From contig NC_092588.1 in the NCBI RefSeq assembly GCF_047663525.1, forward strand, positions 87,851,501-87,915,500: DNA of 64,000 bases, read 5' to 3'. This document shows positions 50,301 through 63,325 of this stretch, in pieces. A model generated the notes under the pieces. It had not been told where the DNA came from, did no database searches, and saw only the letters and a list, made by a program, of their open reading frames with translations. Origin of the DNA: Anas platyrhynchos. Taxonomy: Eukaryota > Chordata > Aves > Anseriformes > Anatidae. The position numbers and the translations under genes were made by a program. Within the stretch, counting starts at the first letter, position 1; the number at the start of each line of letters is the position of its first letter.

Positions 50301-53300
50301 CAGTCTGAGTTTGTGCAGGCATTTGGATGCTATGAAGTCTGTACACTTTGTGGTGTGATTTTTAAGAAGAGGCACTTCTGTGGGCAGGCGAGAATCAGCG
50401 ATACTGCATTTTGAGTACTACGCTTGCATTTTAATTTAGGCACCCTGCTAATTTGACTTGAACTTTCTATGCAGTCACCTTGTTTATAAATCGTGTTAAG
50501 CAACATCCTTGTCATGGCAAGCCTGTAGAGTCCTGCCAGGTTTCACAAACTGGGGATCTGCACCACACTGTCAGAGGTAGATGTTTATGGAGTTGTCTGG
50601 GTTGACTCTTACAAAACAACTGGCTGACTTATTTCACTGCCAGCTGAAATAAATTGCTTCAAGAAAGGTTCAAGCTGTGGAGTAGATATACTTTCAGAGG
50701 TGGCTAGGAGAAAAAAACATGGTTCCCTTGACGTTAGGGACAACAAGGGTGACTTGTGAAAGCGTGCCATCCAGTTTGTTGTAGCTTCCAGCATACCTTT
50801 CGGACAGCAGGGCGAGGAAATGCAGAACAGCTTTAGGAGCCTGCTAGAGCACTTCTCTTACAGGAGAAAGGCATGTTTTTGTCAGACTTGAAGTTGTTGC
50901 ATGTTGTACATTTATGTATGTTGCCTGTCTGTTTCCTTACAGAGGCGTATGTTCATCTCTGGGCTTTCCAAGGCATTTGGTAGTGCTTTATAATACAACT
51001 TCTTGAAGACGAAGTCGCCAGAGTGGGAAGAAGTGCCTGCTTCTGGGCACGTTCTCATGAGCAGCACAATCCTTGCACATTGCTACATCCTCAGCTCTCC
51101 ACCGAGATACCCGTCCTTTGCGTGCAAATGCATTTCACACCCCCAGGTCTCAGCTGTTGTTGTGCTATCCTCACCAGCCTTGACGTCTGCTGGGGTTTGC
51201 TGTTGAACATTTCAGTCTAAAAGCAGCTGTGCTCTTGACACATCTTTCTCTTACCCTAATCCGGGGCAGCGCAGCTTTTCACAGCCTATGTTTGTAGGCA
51301 CTTGCAGGCTGGGAGATGACGTGAAGTGTTGGCTGCAGCTGGCAGGTCGTTGTGTGAAGGAAACAGAATCTCCTCCCCATATTTAGACCAAAAAAGATGA
51401 GTGTAACATCTTGGCCTGAGTAGGTCACGTAGGAAACTACGCTCTGATTTCAGGCCTGATCCTGCAGAAGCAGGGAGAAATCTACTGCAGTGATGCTCTG
51501 GCTCTCTCCTGAGCAAGCCTTGACTAATGAGGAGAGCTTTGGTGTAAGGAATCCCCACCTTCAGATATGGAGGGTGCAGCTGTGGGGTAACTAAAATGTA
51601 TAGTCTTTTGGCCAAGAAGGTAGTTTACCCACTGAGGGGCATTGAGCTATTCAGCCCAGGGGCTGTTTTGCTTTTACAAGGAGGAAGTACATGCAGCAAT
51701 CTAGAACAGTCACAGCCCAGATGCATTTACTTTGTACTCATCATTTATCTCTGCGATAAATGCCCATTTTGTCAGGTACTAATGCTTCAAATCACTTCTG
51801 TTTTGTTAAGGTCTCCTAATTGCTTTTGTGGTTTAGTTTTGGATTAAATCTTCCATCAATCTGCAATACAGTGCAATGAATGTGTTAAAAAATATTACAG
51901 AATCAACTGCTCTGAGTTGGTGCTTTTGATACTAGGTTGAGGGATTTGTTTTCTCCTGCTAACTGCTACCAGCTTGTATAAACATGCATTGGAGAAAAAA
52001 ATAATGAAATAAATCAACAACACAGTGATGCAGGAAATGTTCATCCCTGTCGTGAAAAAAAAAAGATGATGAAAAATGCGAATGTGTCAAATCTCTAGGT
52101 GTGCCTGTGAGTGAGGAAATGTACCACACCTTCTCGTTGAAAGCTGGAGCACAGATCTGTAGCTTCTTTGAAACGATGCTATGAGCCAAAAGGAAAGGTG
52201 TGGTGGTGTGCATCCTAGAAACCTGAGAGCTGCTTTATGTTGCCTGCTTTGGGGGTTTCCCTATAGCTGTGAGATGGAAAGGGGTATGGCTTTACAGGGT
52301 TTGTTCCAACATATGGCGTGGAAGTATTGATGACCAGAAAAGGGCTGTGGATTTTCTGTGTGCTGATTGATGTAAATACCTGCTCCTTTCCTGGGTTTTC
52401 TGGTAAAGGTGTTCCCTTCTGGCAGCCTAATGGTGGATGTGTTTAAAAGGAGTCAATATTTACTACATGTGCATTCTATGGAAAAAAAAAATCAAAGAAA
52501 AAATGAGTTGCCCTATAGATGCTTCATTTTGTGGTAGCACGACTGCAGAAAAATCAAAACACATGCTGGTAAGAGTAGGATTCCTGGAAGGAAACATATC
52601 TCGTCAGAGAGGAGTGGACTAAGCAAAAGCAGGAGATTGCTTTCCAGGGGGTTGTGACCTTGAGGGGCTGAATATAATGAACACAGTGTTTCAGGCTGCC
52701 TTTTTACCTTGCAACTGCTGCATACCATTGGTATTCATCAGCATTGACGAGGCTCTGCAGTGGAAAGCCTAGCAAAGCATCACTTCATCTCTGAGAGGAG
52801 TCTAAAGCTGATAAAATGTTAAACTTCAGCATGCATGGAGGAAACACTGCTACCTTTTATCTGAATTTAATGGCTTTCCAACTTTACCTAAAATATGTGT
52901 TATTGCTAAATTTTTCTTGGGTATAGATTCCACAGGTTTCAGCTAAGCTGCACATTCTATATTTATTCACACAGGTGTAAAGCAGCACCAGTGCAGCATA
53001 ATTTGGGGCCATGTAACCTCCAGGAAGGCTGGGGTTAGCCCTGGTTGTTGGATTTCTGCTTGCACCATTGAACAATTGACTGGGAGAGTGTGCTTGGGAT
53101 GAATTTCTCCACTGCTACTGCATCCTGTCTCCTAAGGTCCCTGTTTCCTTCTGTGAGGGGAAGTGTTACCAAACACCTCTTGCGACTGATTTTTCTTTAA
53201 AGGTGTTTGATCACAGTTTGAGAAGTAACCCATGACCAGTAACCTTTTTCATAGTTACTGACGCTTTGCTTTTTGGTTCGGGGTTAGTAGGTGAGGACAC

Positions 53301-54824
53301 TTATATCCTATTTTTAAGTTATTTAAATATTGAATGGATTTTTTAATTGAATAATAAATTAATCAATACTTACTATAACAAATTATTAAGTTGTAGGTTT
53401 GTATCCTGCACAGTTTGATCTATTCTCTTTATATTTCAGGAGGGTGAGGGCTTCTTTTATTTTGAAATGCAGTGGCGTTCAAATTGTATGTGACTCACAT
53501 CTTACTTTATGGTTGAGTGTTAAAATTGGTTGGGAGCCTCTCCTTGAGGTGCTGGCACACCTGGCAGCACTTCTGTCAGGTGCATGTGAATAAGCCTATG
53601 CTCTGCCTTTTAATGATAACGTGTGCCATTATTTTTGCTTAATTGGTTGTATTTTCATCAGGTGATCTCCAGACAGGTAATTTGCAGTTGCTCAGTGATT
53701 ATTGTGGTTTGTAGCAAACAAATTAGTGTGGGAAGATGCTAACATGAGCTTTGCAACTTCAGGTGTCAGTAGCAGCATCTGCTCTTTTTGTGCTCGCCTG
53801 AAGCATGAGAGGAAAGGAGGGAAGGGTACGGAGGGGTGCTATGCTGTCCTCTGCTTCTCAGGACATTTGTGTGATGCTGTGGAGAAAGGTCATCCCATCT
53901 TCGAAGCATGCTTGTGAAAGCCAAGCACCATAGCTGGACTTCAAATGCAGAGGGTTGCACTGCACAAAGTCAGGCTGCTTATATCCTTGATTTTTAAGTT
54001 TTTTTCAAGGATTAATTTTTAGGGTGAATTTTTAATTAACTACTTTTCAGGGATTTTAGGGTTGCTTACACCCTGGGGATGTAGTGCTGGTTCCCTATCA
54101 CCTCCAGGTGTTTCACAACCTGTGTTGGACTTGTTCAGTGTCCTGATGTGAGCCTGATAATGTCCACGGGAGCTTCCAGAACCAGCCTCAGCTCTTTTGC
54201 TGCCAAGTTGCTGAAGTCAGTTGTTGCAGGCCAGAAAACCACATTTTCCTGCCTGGGTAAAGACAGGGCAGGTATTTATTTTTCATCCATCACGTGTGCA
54301 AGGAGGCTGCTAGGCTGTGGGGTGACCTAATCTGTTGGAGTTGATGTGGCACAAAGATATTTGTCCTGGATTTGGTACGTTGCTCCTGATTTATTACAGC
54401 AAACACAGATAGGGTTGAGCAGGTGGTGGTGGTGAAAGGTACTGGATGAATCGTTGCAGCTGGTGGGGATGAAAGACCCAAGCTCTGTCTGCTAAGCATG
54501 GGGCAGCCCAGATCTGTCAACTGCTTGTGGCAGAGGTGTCACAGGGATTTGTTCCTCAGCCTGGAGTCAGAGCAGCTGGGTGGGCCTTCAGAAAGGCAAG
54601 GTACATTGGCTGCTGTGGATGCTGCTGAACAGGCTCAACAACGCCTCCTGACTTACTGACTGCCAGTGCCGTTTGTCTTCTCTTCCTCCTGGTTGTTACA
54701 CCCTGCTACCTGTTGGCCATGGTCAGGCCTTACCCAACAGGTTTACCCGTATGAAGGGTCCTCTTGATGTCTGAGATGTGGCAGATTGGCAGAGTAAGGA
54801 AGGGGTTCTTGTGTTTGCAAGGCA

Positions 54825-55667
54825 AGAGCTGAGTTCCCGTCTTGTTTAACATCTTCATTAGCCATCTGGATGATGAGGTAGAGTACACCCTCAGTAAATC
54901 CATGGACAGCACAGAACTGGTGGGGGTACCCAGTGCAGCCATCCAGAGGAACCTTGGCAGGTGGAGAGGTGGGCTGACAAAAACCTCGTGAAGTTCAACA
55001 AGAAGTGCAGAGTCCTGCACCTGGGGAGGAACAACCCCAGGCCCAAGTACGTGCTGAGGGCAATGAGTCAGCAATGTGCCCTTGCTGCTAGGAAGGCTAA
55101 TGTTGTTCTTGGCTGTATTAGGCAAAGTATCGCCAGCAGGTTGAGAGAGTTGATCCTTCCCCTCCACCAAGCACTGCTGAGTCCAGTTGTGGATTGCCTA
55201 GCACAAGAGAGACCTGGACGTATTGAAAGAGTCCAATGGAGGGCTACGTAGATGATCAAGGGACTGGAGCACCTCTCCTATTGAGGAGAAACTGAGGGAA
55301 CTGGGACTCTTCAGCCTGGAGGCTCAAGGAGGGGAATCTCATCAATGTGTATAAGTTCCTGAAGGAAGGGTGGCAAGAAGATGAAGACAGCTTCTTTTCA
55401 GTGATGTCCAGTGCCAGGACAAGAGGCAATGGGCAAACACTGCAACAGAGATGGTTCCCTGTGAACATCATGAGGCATGTCTTTACCGTCGTGCAGGTGA
55501 CCGAGCACTGGCTGGAGAGGTTGTGGAGTCTTCCTCCTTGGAGATCTTCAGAAGCTGCCTGGAAATATTCCCGGGCATCTTACTCTAGATGTACTGAGCA
55601 GGGGGTTTGAACCAGATGACATCCAGAGAGCCTTTCCAGCTTCAACAGTTCTCTGACTCTGTGATTT
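54825..55667 (+). mobile_element. CR1 LINE, 5'-truncated copy with decayed RT C-terminus
   Basis: The segment holds broken reading-frame pieces typical of the end of CR1 ORF2. In order these are an LFNIFI-type RT motif near 54846, KCRVLHLGRNNP at about 55000-55040, SQQCALAARKAN near 55065-55100, ERVQWRAT at about 55228-55250, a GLEHLSY phrase and a TRGNGQTL phrase near 55420-55440. A 3' untranslated end close to the usual CCAGATGACATCCAGAGAG motif finishes near 55667. In-frame stops and frameshifts occur throughout. The position of the conserved FADD catalytic motif reads SMDS, so the catalytic aspartate pair is lost. Two internal deletions are evident relative to the usual protein, after NNPRPKY and after LLSPVVDCL. 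The copy is dead. Confidence 0.93.
54850..55250 (+). pseudogene. Relic of CR1 ORF2 reverse transcriptase C-terminus
   Basis: This is the coding part of the CR1 copy above. The longest unbroken piece runs from 54961 to 55251 (96 codons). It joins two conserved CR1 blocks that are normally separated by about 25-30 residues, so an in-frame deletion occurred. The full-length protein would carry an endonuclease and an RT domain, and only the distal RT and C-terminal region remain. Confidence 0.85.
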
Positions 55668-56359
55668 AAGATTATTCTGTGTCTAGTAATCAGCATTACT
55701 GTTAGTAAAATAAGTAAATGAAAGAACTGTGGACTGAATGGGTCCATTATTCTCTTCTCTCCCTCTCTTTCACACTTGACTTTCTTAACCTTGAAATGCA
55801 GTCTTGCTAATCCTTATAGCTCCAGATTGTAAACTGTGTCTTTCCAAAATCCTGAGCTTTAGTTTTAAGAGAATATGGAGCATGGAAGAATGGGGCGGGG
55901 AAGAAATGCTTACAGAGTAATGTGGGGAGAGGTTTGGTTTTTGACTTAAGGCTATGATCTTATGTCTATTTTCTGCAATGGAGGTAAGGCTGGAAATAGC
56001 TTGCTGTCTCGCCTGTCCCCCCTCAAGCCCAGGAAAATACTATTCATGTGTAAACTGATATTTTGGAGTTGCAGGTAAATGTAAACAAAATAAAAATCCC
56101 TCAAGTATAGTTACAGTTGTAGTAGGATTGTGAAATTTTCCAATATGGAAATGAGCTAAATTGGAACCTTTTGTAATTTGATGATAGCAACTTGACAAGT
56201 GAAAGCTGTGGTGATCATCTTGGGAGTGTACCTTGCACAGTGTATGCCTTAATAGGAATTATTTTCACATAAGAATCCCACTTGGCTAAAGATAAGTTTT
56301 CCTGGAGTTGTCTGCTTGATTGGCATGGAGGGAGAGGGGGAAAGAACAAGAAGAAAGAA

Positions 56360-56375
56360 GATGATGATGATGATG
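56360..56375 (+). repeat. (GAT)5 microsatellite
   Basis: Five GAT units at the end of a longer purine-rich stretch (56330-56360). Confidence 0.9.
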
Positions 56376-58982
56376 AGTGTCCTAGAAACCAGGAAAAGGC
56401 CTTGCCTTGCCCAGTTCTCTTCCTTGTGTTCTTCTAGGTGCAACACAGTTATTTTATGGTTGATGCTTCTTGACGTAAGAATGCCTTTATAACTTCTACC
56501 AGAATAGGTTTAGGTAACTGGCAAAAAGCAGTCAATGGTAGAAACTATCTTGAACAGGAATTTCATCTGCTTTGGGAACTAAAATCAGGCTGAACTAGTA
56601 TGATGTCTCTCTGGGCATGCTTCTATAGCACAATGAGTATCAGAGAAAAACTAGTTCCATATAGTTTTTCTGTATTACAACTTCTAAAAAAATCAGTGTC
56701 CAGGTACTTTGTAGAATGGTGTTAAAACCAGTTTCTTGAGTGATGAGCCTAAAAGACATGCATCTCATGAAAATAAATGGCAAACACCAGGACCTGTGTG
56801 TCCAACGAATGTGTGTTTTTTCTACTTAATCAGCTTTTAAGTACTCAGAGATGTCCTTCCTAAATAAAAAATTTGAAATTGAGACGGAACATCCTTGCAA
56901 GTGGGAGTTCCCAGACTTGTCATGGGATTTACATGTGGTGAATGAGGAACAGCTTTCAAGCTCAGCCTCAAACTGACCCATGTTCCAGAGGAGTCCATCT
57001 CTCTTGTGTTACTCCAGGCAAGCCACTTGGTTGGTGCTTGTGAGTCCTCTCACCTGGTCTTCACTTTGTATTCTGTTCAGGCAGGAGAGGCAAGAAGAAG
57101 ATGAAAAAAAGTGCTAGGGTGTTTTAGAACATTTCTGAGAAATGGCTTTGAGATTCTTAGCAACTTGTGCAAAATGAAGACTTGGCAGCTAGAATATTTC
57201 AAAGGCAACACTTCCTAAGAAGAGTGAACTTGTAGACTACCAAGCACAACTGGGTGCTGTGGATAGCTACAGGCACTTTTCTCCCCAGGTCAGTGGCAGA
57301 GGTACAATGCAGAGTAACACACTCGATAACACAGAAAAGATTGTTTGCAGAAGGTAATGATGATTTAAAGAGACTTCGGGCAGTTGTGCTGGACTAACTG
57401 CTCTTGCCATATTGTTATAAGCCTCGATGAACAGCTTTTAGAGGGAAATCTCTTCCCCTGCTACTTCTACGTGCACTCACACCATCCTTCCTTGCTTCTG
57501 ACTTTGTTGTGATTATATGCTGCAAAAAAAAACAACAGGCTCACATGGATGAAGAACTGTGTACGTGTGTGTAGATTAGTTAGAATTCTATTGGTTTTAA
57601 GCAAGTAAAAGAAGTTTTTTTTGTGTTTGTAGTCATGACTGTAATTGATTAAAAAAATGTTTTTGAAAAATAAGGATGCTTGGCAAAACAAAGCTGTCAT
57701 CAAAGACAAGAGCAACTTTGTTTGAAATCTGTGAAGACAGATCTAGGGCTTGTATGGTTGGTTCTTAGAACAAATTCTATGCTATTTTGTGAGCATACTG
57801 TATATTCCTTTTTAGGAACTTGGATTAGGGGAGAGAATTACATGCTACTTACCTTCTTAAGGTGACCGTGAAGGCCCTAGGAGGTCTGTCATTTGCCTGT
57901 TTCTACCCCCTGCCCCAATATGGATGGTGACGGAAAGGTTTGCAGTGGCCCCAACCTCTTTCCCTCTTTGTTCCTTACATCTCCCCTCTGTCACCAACAA
58001 CTGCCTCTTCTTCTTACTAATTTGTTGTCTTTTTGAACTACCTCTCTTCCTTACAAGTTTTAACAGTTTTTCTCTCACCTGAGATGGGATGGGGAGAGCA
58101 GTGGAGGCAGTACTGCGTGCAGGACCCATTTCTTGTACGTGCTGGTGATTTACAGAGGGACTTGCAACTGTGGATCCACTAAACAGAGAAACATTGCTGT
58201 GCATGTTCCCTACTTCCCTGATTTCACATTTTGCAGATTTACTCACAGTTGATAAGAACTATTCAGAGTGCTGATTTTTAATTTTGGAATTAATCAGAAA
58301 TGCCATTGACTCAACTGCCTAGAAATTTATTTTATTTTTAACATAGACTTGCAAGCACAAGAAACAGATGTCTCCTAGCAGCCTGTCCTGCCTGCCTGAG
58401 ACTGGTAATGGGTATAGGCCTTCCAAATCCTGACATTGTTCTATTTTTGTAGCTGTGATCCCTATGGTGTAGGTTGGGCAGTACTCAAAGCACAAAAAGA
58501 TAGTATTTTGCAAAACTTGACAAAATGTAAAGCTGAAACTCAAATCTTTCTCATTAAAGTCATAATTCAGACTGTAGCAATACTGGTAACTCTTTTGAAA
58601 AGACTTGATGGCATCGCACTGCTGTATTTTCTTCTTCCATTATAACAAAGCCAGTGTTTCCTAGTGGCGTGGAATCTTCGTTGTCCTCAGGTGCTGTTAA
58701 CCATGTCTTCAGAGCTCCATTAGTGAGTGCAATTGCTTTTTGGCTTTTGATCTAGGCCTGCTGTTAATGTGTGTATTCAAGCTAAGCAGCAGAAGGTGGG
58801 GCGGGGTGTGCTCGTCCACCTGCACGTTTAAAGGTTAATCTCTGCTCTGTTTGTGTTGGGAAAAACTGGAAACTATATATTTTTTTAAAAGGCTTTACTA
58901 AATAAAGTGGCAGTGGTGTGAAGGGATGGTGTATTCAAAGGCCCTTGGAAGGTAAACATTAATTCCAGTTCCCTATTGAGAC

Positions 58983-59009
58983 AATAATAATAATAATATA
59001 ATAATAATA
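58983..59009 (+). repeat. (AAT)n microsatellite
   Basis: About nine AAT/AATA units with one interruption in the middle. Confidence 0.9.
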
Positions 59010-60400
59010 GTTTTAGTCCAGTTAGTTGCTTTTAAAGTGGCAGGCTATTGTCAGTGCTGCGCTATCTTCAGTTACTGAAACAGGAGGAGATGGATTCTGT
59101 TCAAGGTTAATCAACAGCTGCTGCGCAGACCTCAGGAGCAGAAGAGCTGGTGCTTTGATCTCATGTGGGGGATGGACAGACAAGAGAAACATCGAGTGTT
59201 CAGGAGATTTTGTTCTGCATTAAACTCTCCTCCTAAACTGACCTTATATCCCCTGGAAACTGCTTCATGGTTTTGTTCTGCTTTATAACAGTAAAGTAAA
59301 GCAATATGGCTTAGGAGGCAGAGCTAAACTCATTGAGGGAATGATGTTGGTAGCTTACTATGCTCTCTGAGGAAATTGTAATTAGTGCCTTCAGTGTTTT
59401 GAAAATGAATTCTATTTCATTCAGCTAGATTAAGTATGTGCCAAGATCTAAGTGCATAGTCATTTAGTTAAGTTGAGTTTAAGATTCTGGAATTTAGATT
59501 AAATGCTCAAATACCTTCCAGAGCTGGCTTTCTCTCACGCTCTGCAGAGACTTAGAATTCAATTAGTCCTTCTCGGTAACTCCTTCTGTCCTTTGATAAT
59601 CTGCCTTCCCGACAGAAGACTGCCAGTTACTCATGGGGGAAGGCAGAATGTCTGGAAAGAGAGTTCCTCTATTGATTAGTTTATTTCTCTTTCATAGACC
59701 GTGTGGCAGTAGCGTACACAGACTTCAGTACTAACTCAGTATTTCAGCCACCCCAGAAATCCAGCGCTGGGGAATCCTTTTGCTGGTGAGCACACAAGCC
59801 CTGTAGAGAGGGGCACCTAGATCAAGAACAATATTCTGAACTACACATTAAGATGTCAGGCAAGTGGCCATTATTTATTTATTTTTTCCCCCTCTGGACT
59901 TTACCATGGAAGAACAGGTCTGGTTCTCTGCTTGGGAGGTCTGACACTTCATTTTCGGATGAAGTTGGTGAGAGAGATCCTACTTTCAGGGCACTTTGAG
60001 TTTTCCACTAAGTTGTTTGGCCAGGCTCATTAGGATTTTGGGGTACCTGAAGTGAAGTGTTTTCAGTTTTGCTAAGCTAGCGATGAAAGACAAGTTTTCA
60101 GAAACAAAAGAGTTCATTAATACGAAATTGCCAATGTTACATTTCTGTCTGCATAGCTTTTTTTATTGGTATGGCCCTCCTAGTGATTAGTGCATAATTT
60201 AGTAAAGAGGAGTAACAAAGATAAATGTGGTTTTAATTATCTTTGTCATGAAAAAGTTATATCTGGCTTGACTGAGTTAATAACATCTTTTCCTGTCTCT
60301 CAGAATTTACGTTTTTGAGCCAAGCTACTGTAGTGCATAAATGAAAGGTTTTCTAAATACATATTGACTATTTTTCCCTTTGCTTTGTCAAGGCCTAACA

Positions 60401-60493
60401 ATTAATGCATTTTGAATGCAGTTGTGACAATAACCTACATTACTTGCCCTTAATTTAAAGCAGTTTTAACTGCTTTGAATCAATTGCATTGAT
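60401..60493. promoter_or_regulatory. Cluster of three dyad-symmetric AT-rich motifs, possible enhancer
   Basis: Three inverted repeats fall within 93 bases: TGCATT-TTG-AATGCA at 60406-60420, AAAGCAGTT-TT-AACTGCTTT at 60457-60476 and ATCAAT-TGC-ATTGAT at 60479-60493. They are embedded with ATTAA and TAATTTA cores typical of homeodomain-type binding sites. The surrounding 60.2-60.7 kb is simple-repeat-free and AT-rich, as many vertebrate conserved noncoding elements are. Function is inferred only. Confidence 0.3.
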
Positions 60494-63297
60494 GAGTCGA
60501 CTTTTTTTACATTATAACATGTGAATGAGTAGCATTTAGTCTTAGATGATGACAGTTATTATGCAATGGGTGCTTGTTCATACGTATGTGTGTATATGCA
60601 CTATATATCTATGCTATATAAAAATGTGATAATCATGCATGTAGTTAATTTATTCACCATACAACCTGGATATGTACAAAATTGGATTTGTTAATTATGG
60701 TTTTGCAATGAATTCTCCACTGTTTAACTGAGATAAGGTTCTTCTATTCTGGAAATCAAAATATGAGCTGTTTCCAATAGAAAGTTAAAAAGTAGGTTTT
60801 TGTCATCTAAGAACAGAACACCCAGGAACAAAGAAGTCATCTTTGCAATTTCAGCAGTAAAATCTGCAAGGGAAAAGAACTCAGGACTTCTTCAGGTAGC
60901 CTTACAGCTGTGAGATTTACAAACCTATTTCCTTTGCCTTTTGGAGTCAGAGGAAATCAATTGGCTTGAAAATAATGGCATATGGCCCTTCTTCTGTACG
61001 TACAATTCCAAGTATTTTTACAACTTTGCTTCACTGAATTAAGAACCATTGGGCTTTAGTAAGTACTTCGTGGCTTTGTTTTCCCCCTTATCACAGAGTG
61101 ACAGAATGGCAGTGTCCCAGATTGCTTGTCAAGGAGTGACCAAGTTACCAAGTTTCTCCCCTAAAAATAAGTTGGGATCAACATGTGTGCATTCAACATT
61201 GTCCTTCCTTGGCGGGCTCACAGTTGGTATCTAAGCCCATGCCTGGAGAGCTGGCTGCGTGCTCTCTATCTCCATCCAGCAGGTCCAGAAGTCCGTGCCT
61301 GGTAGTCATTCCTTGCGCTCACCCTACAGACCACCAGGCTAAATCAAGTTGGGCTTTAGGCTCTGAGAAGTCTCAGACTTTTATTTCAGTGAATCCTTTT
61401 TTGTAACCTACCTTTCTGAAGTGAAATCAAAAGGTGGTGGCACTTTGCTAAAGGATACTGCTGGAGTTAGTGGACATTTCAAAATGCCGTCCCTTGAACT
61501 TGGTCAGAAATTGTGAAATGAAAGCGTACCTAAACTCTGGGATCAAAGTAGATTGATGCGAAGATTTTGTAGATCTGAAGACTACAAAGTCTTTGGTATA
61601 TGTCTTGTCTGTAAATTAACTACTACTGAGGATTTTGTTCTCAAAGCTGTCGCTTGTAACAAATATGCTTCAGAAGGATTGCAGTGTAGAAAATGACCGA
61701 TGGGATCTTTTGCCAAGGCATTTTTTATATTTTATTTCTTCTCTCCCCCAGACCAGGAGGTCCTGCAGTGTACCCTGCCCATGGACAGACATTGTATTGT
61801 TGAGCTACCTTGCCAGAGCACACGTTGTATTTGCATTTCGGAGGCCTCGGGCTTTGCAAACCGCATTGTTCCAGCAGTCTCTGAATAGTGGCTATTGACC
61901 CCTAACAATGTACATTTGTTTAAATCAAACCGTTCCATACTTGCTTTAAAATGCTTGTTTTAGGGCTAGCCCAGCCAAGTGAATGCTTCTGTGTAGGCCC
62001 CTGTTTCTGCTTCATAGCCAGAAAAATGCAGAATGCATTATTTAATTTCACTATGGAAAAGATTATTCTCCTTTTGAGAGGCTATTTTGAATTCTGAGGT
62101 TTTGGCAAATATTGTTGTGGCTTAATGTTTATAAGCGTTTTCATTGCCCTTGAAAGCATAAACTTCATGTTGGTTGTGCTCGGAGATTCTGGCAAATAAT
62201 AAACGAGGTGAACAACGGGGTTTTGATTGTCCTGAAGTGCTTGAGGAACTTGACTGCATTTGGACAAACAGGGTTTTTTGCTGTGTGTTTAGAGAGATCG
62301 AATTCAGAGGTGGAGACCGACTGGCAGGGACACTCGGAGCTTTCCTCTGGGAAGGTAGTTAGTCTGGAACAGAGTCCTTTTTGCCAGCTAGGGTGACTTC
62401 AGCATGTCATCCAACCTGTTGTGATTCGTGAGCTCGACTGTGGTTATTTGCTATGGGGCTGAAGTGAGGCTTTATCAGCTTTTGCTGGTGAGGAGCCTGG
62501 GAAGCCTGAGAGTAACACCTCCTGCCATGCAGAGCGCCTGCTGGCTCTTGGGTTCCTGTGTGCAGACCCAAGCAAGTGGGTGCTATCACTGGGTTTTGAA
62601 TTACATTTTCAAGTCCCCTCTCACTTTGACCACTCTCAGGGAGCCCCCTGTTTCTCCCCCTCTCTTGCTGTGGTTGCTGGTGCTCTGCTTTCTCTTTGGC
62701 ACCACGCGCGTTTCCCTGCTCTGTGCTGACCCCATGCTCTCGAGTCGACATACCCCATGTTTGATCTGCCTTGGACTTGGTATAAACCTGGAAACCATCT
62801 GGCTCAAGGTTTTAGACATAAAGTGACAAAGAGCTCTGCAGGTATTTAAAAAGGAATGCAATTTGCTAAAAGATGGAACGGGGGCAAAAATCAGGGATGC
62901 TCTTGTGTGTGATCCCCTGTATATGGCTGAGCTCATGCCATTCAGAGAAACCAAGTAGCAAAAGGTAGCTTTCTGTAATCTTCACTTTGTTTCTCAGTGC
63001 TGCTGTTCTCCCAACATAGGAACAACGATGGTGTTTATTCAACATTATTTTAAATGTATGAAACTTGTAATGTGGCTAAGCTTCTGCAGTACATGTGAGC
63101 CACTCTCTTTAAGGACATAACAGGAATAAACTGTATTTGTTGTGGTTGTTCATCAAGAACCTGTACCCAAACCAACTTTTTAAAGCCTCGAGTCTTTTTT
63201 CTGTGTGTACAAATTCAGACAAGGATGATCTTTGAATGCTGGCATGCAAGATTAATTTGAATCTTTTGAATTGTTTAATTCAAAATAAAACAATTAA

Positions 63298-63325
63298 TTT
63301 TATTTATTTATTTATTTATTTATTT
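63298..63325 (+). repeat. (TTTA)7 microsatellite followed by a fortuitous CAG
   Basis: Seven TTTA units run into TTTTTCAG, which mimics a splice acceptor. The open frame after it (to 63472) shows no family resemblance. Confidence 0.9.

Larger units (their letters stand above)
40666..54824. other. Intron 1, long unique stretch
   Basis: About 14 kb with no transposon that I can recognise. It holds T and G homopolymers at 44037 and 45232 and the weak exon candidate at 47265. Frames up to 134 codons (45313-45717, minus) have no recognisable motif. Confidence 0.5.

Noticed and set aside
54961..55251. 96-codon frame as a host gene
   Set aside because: It is the decayed CR1 reverse-transcriptase C-terminus.
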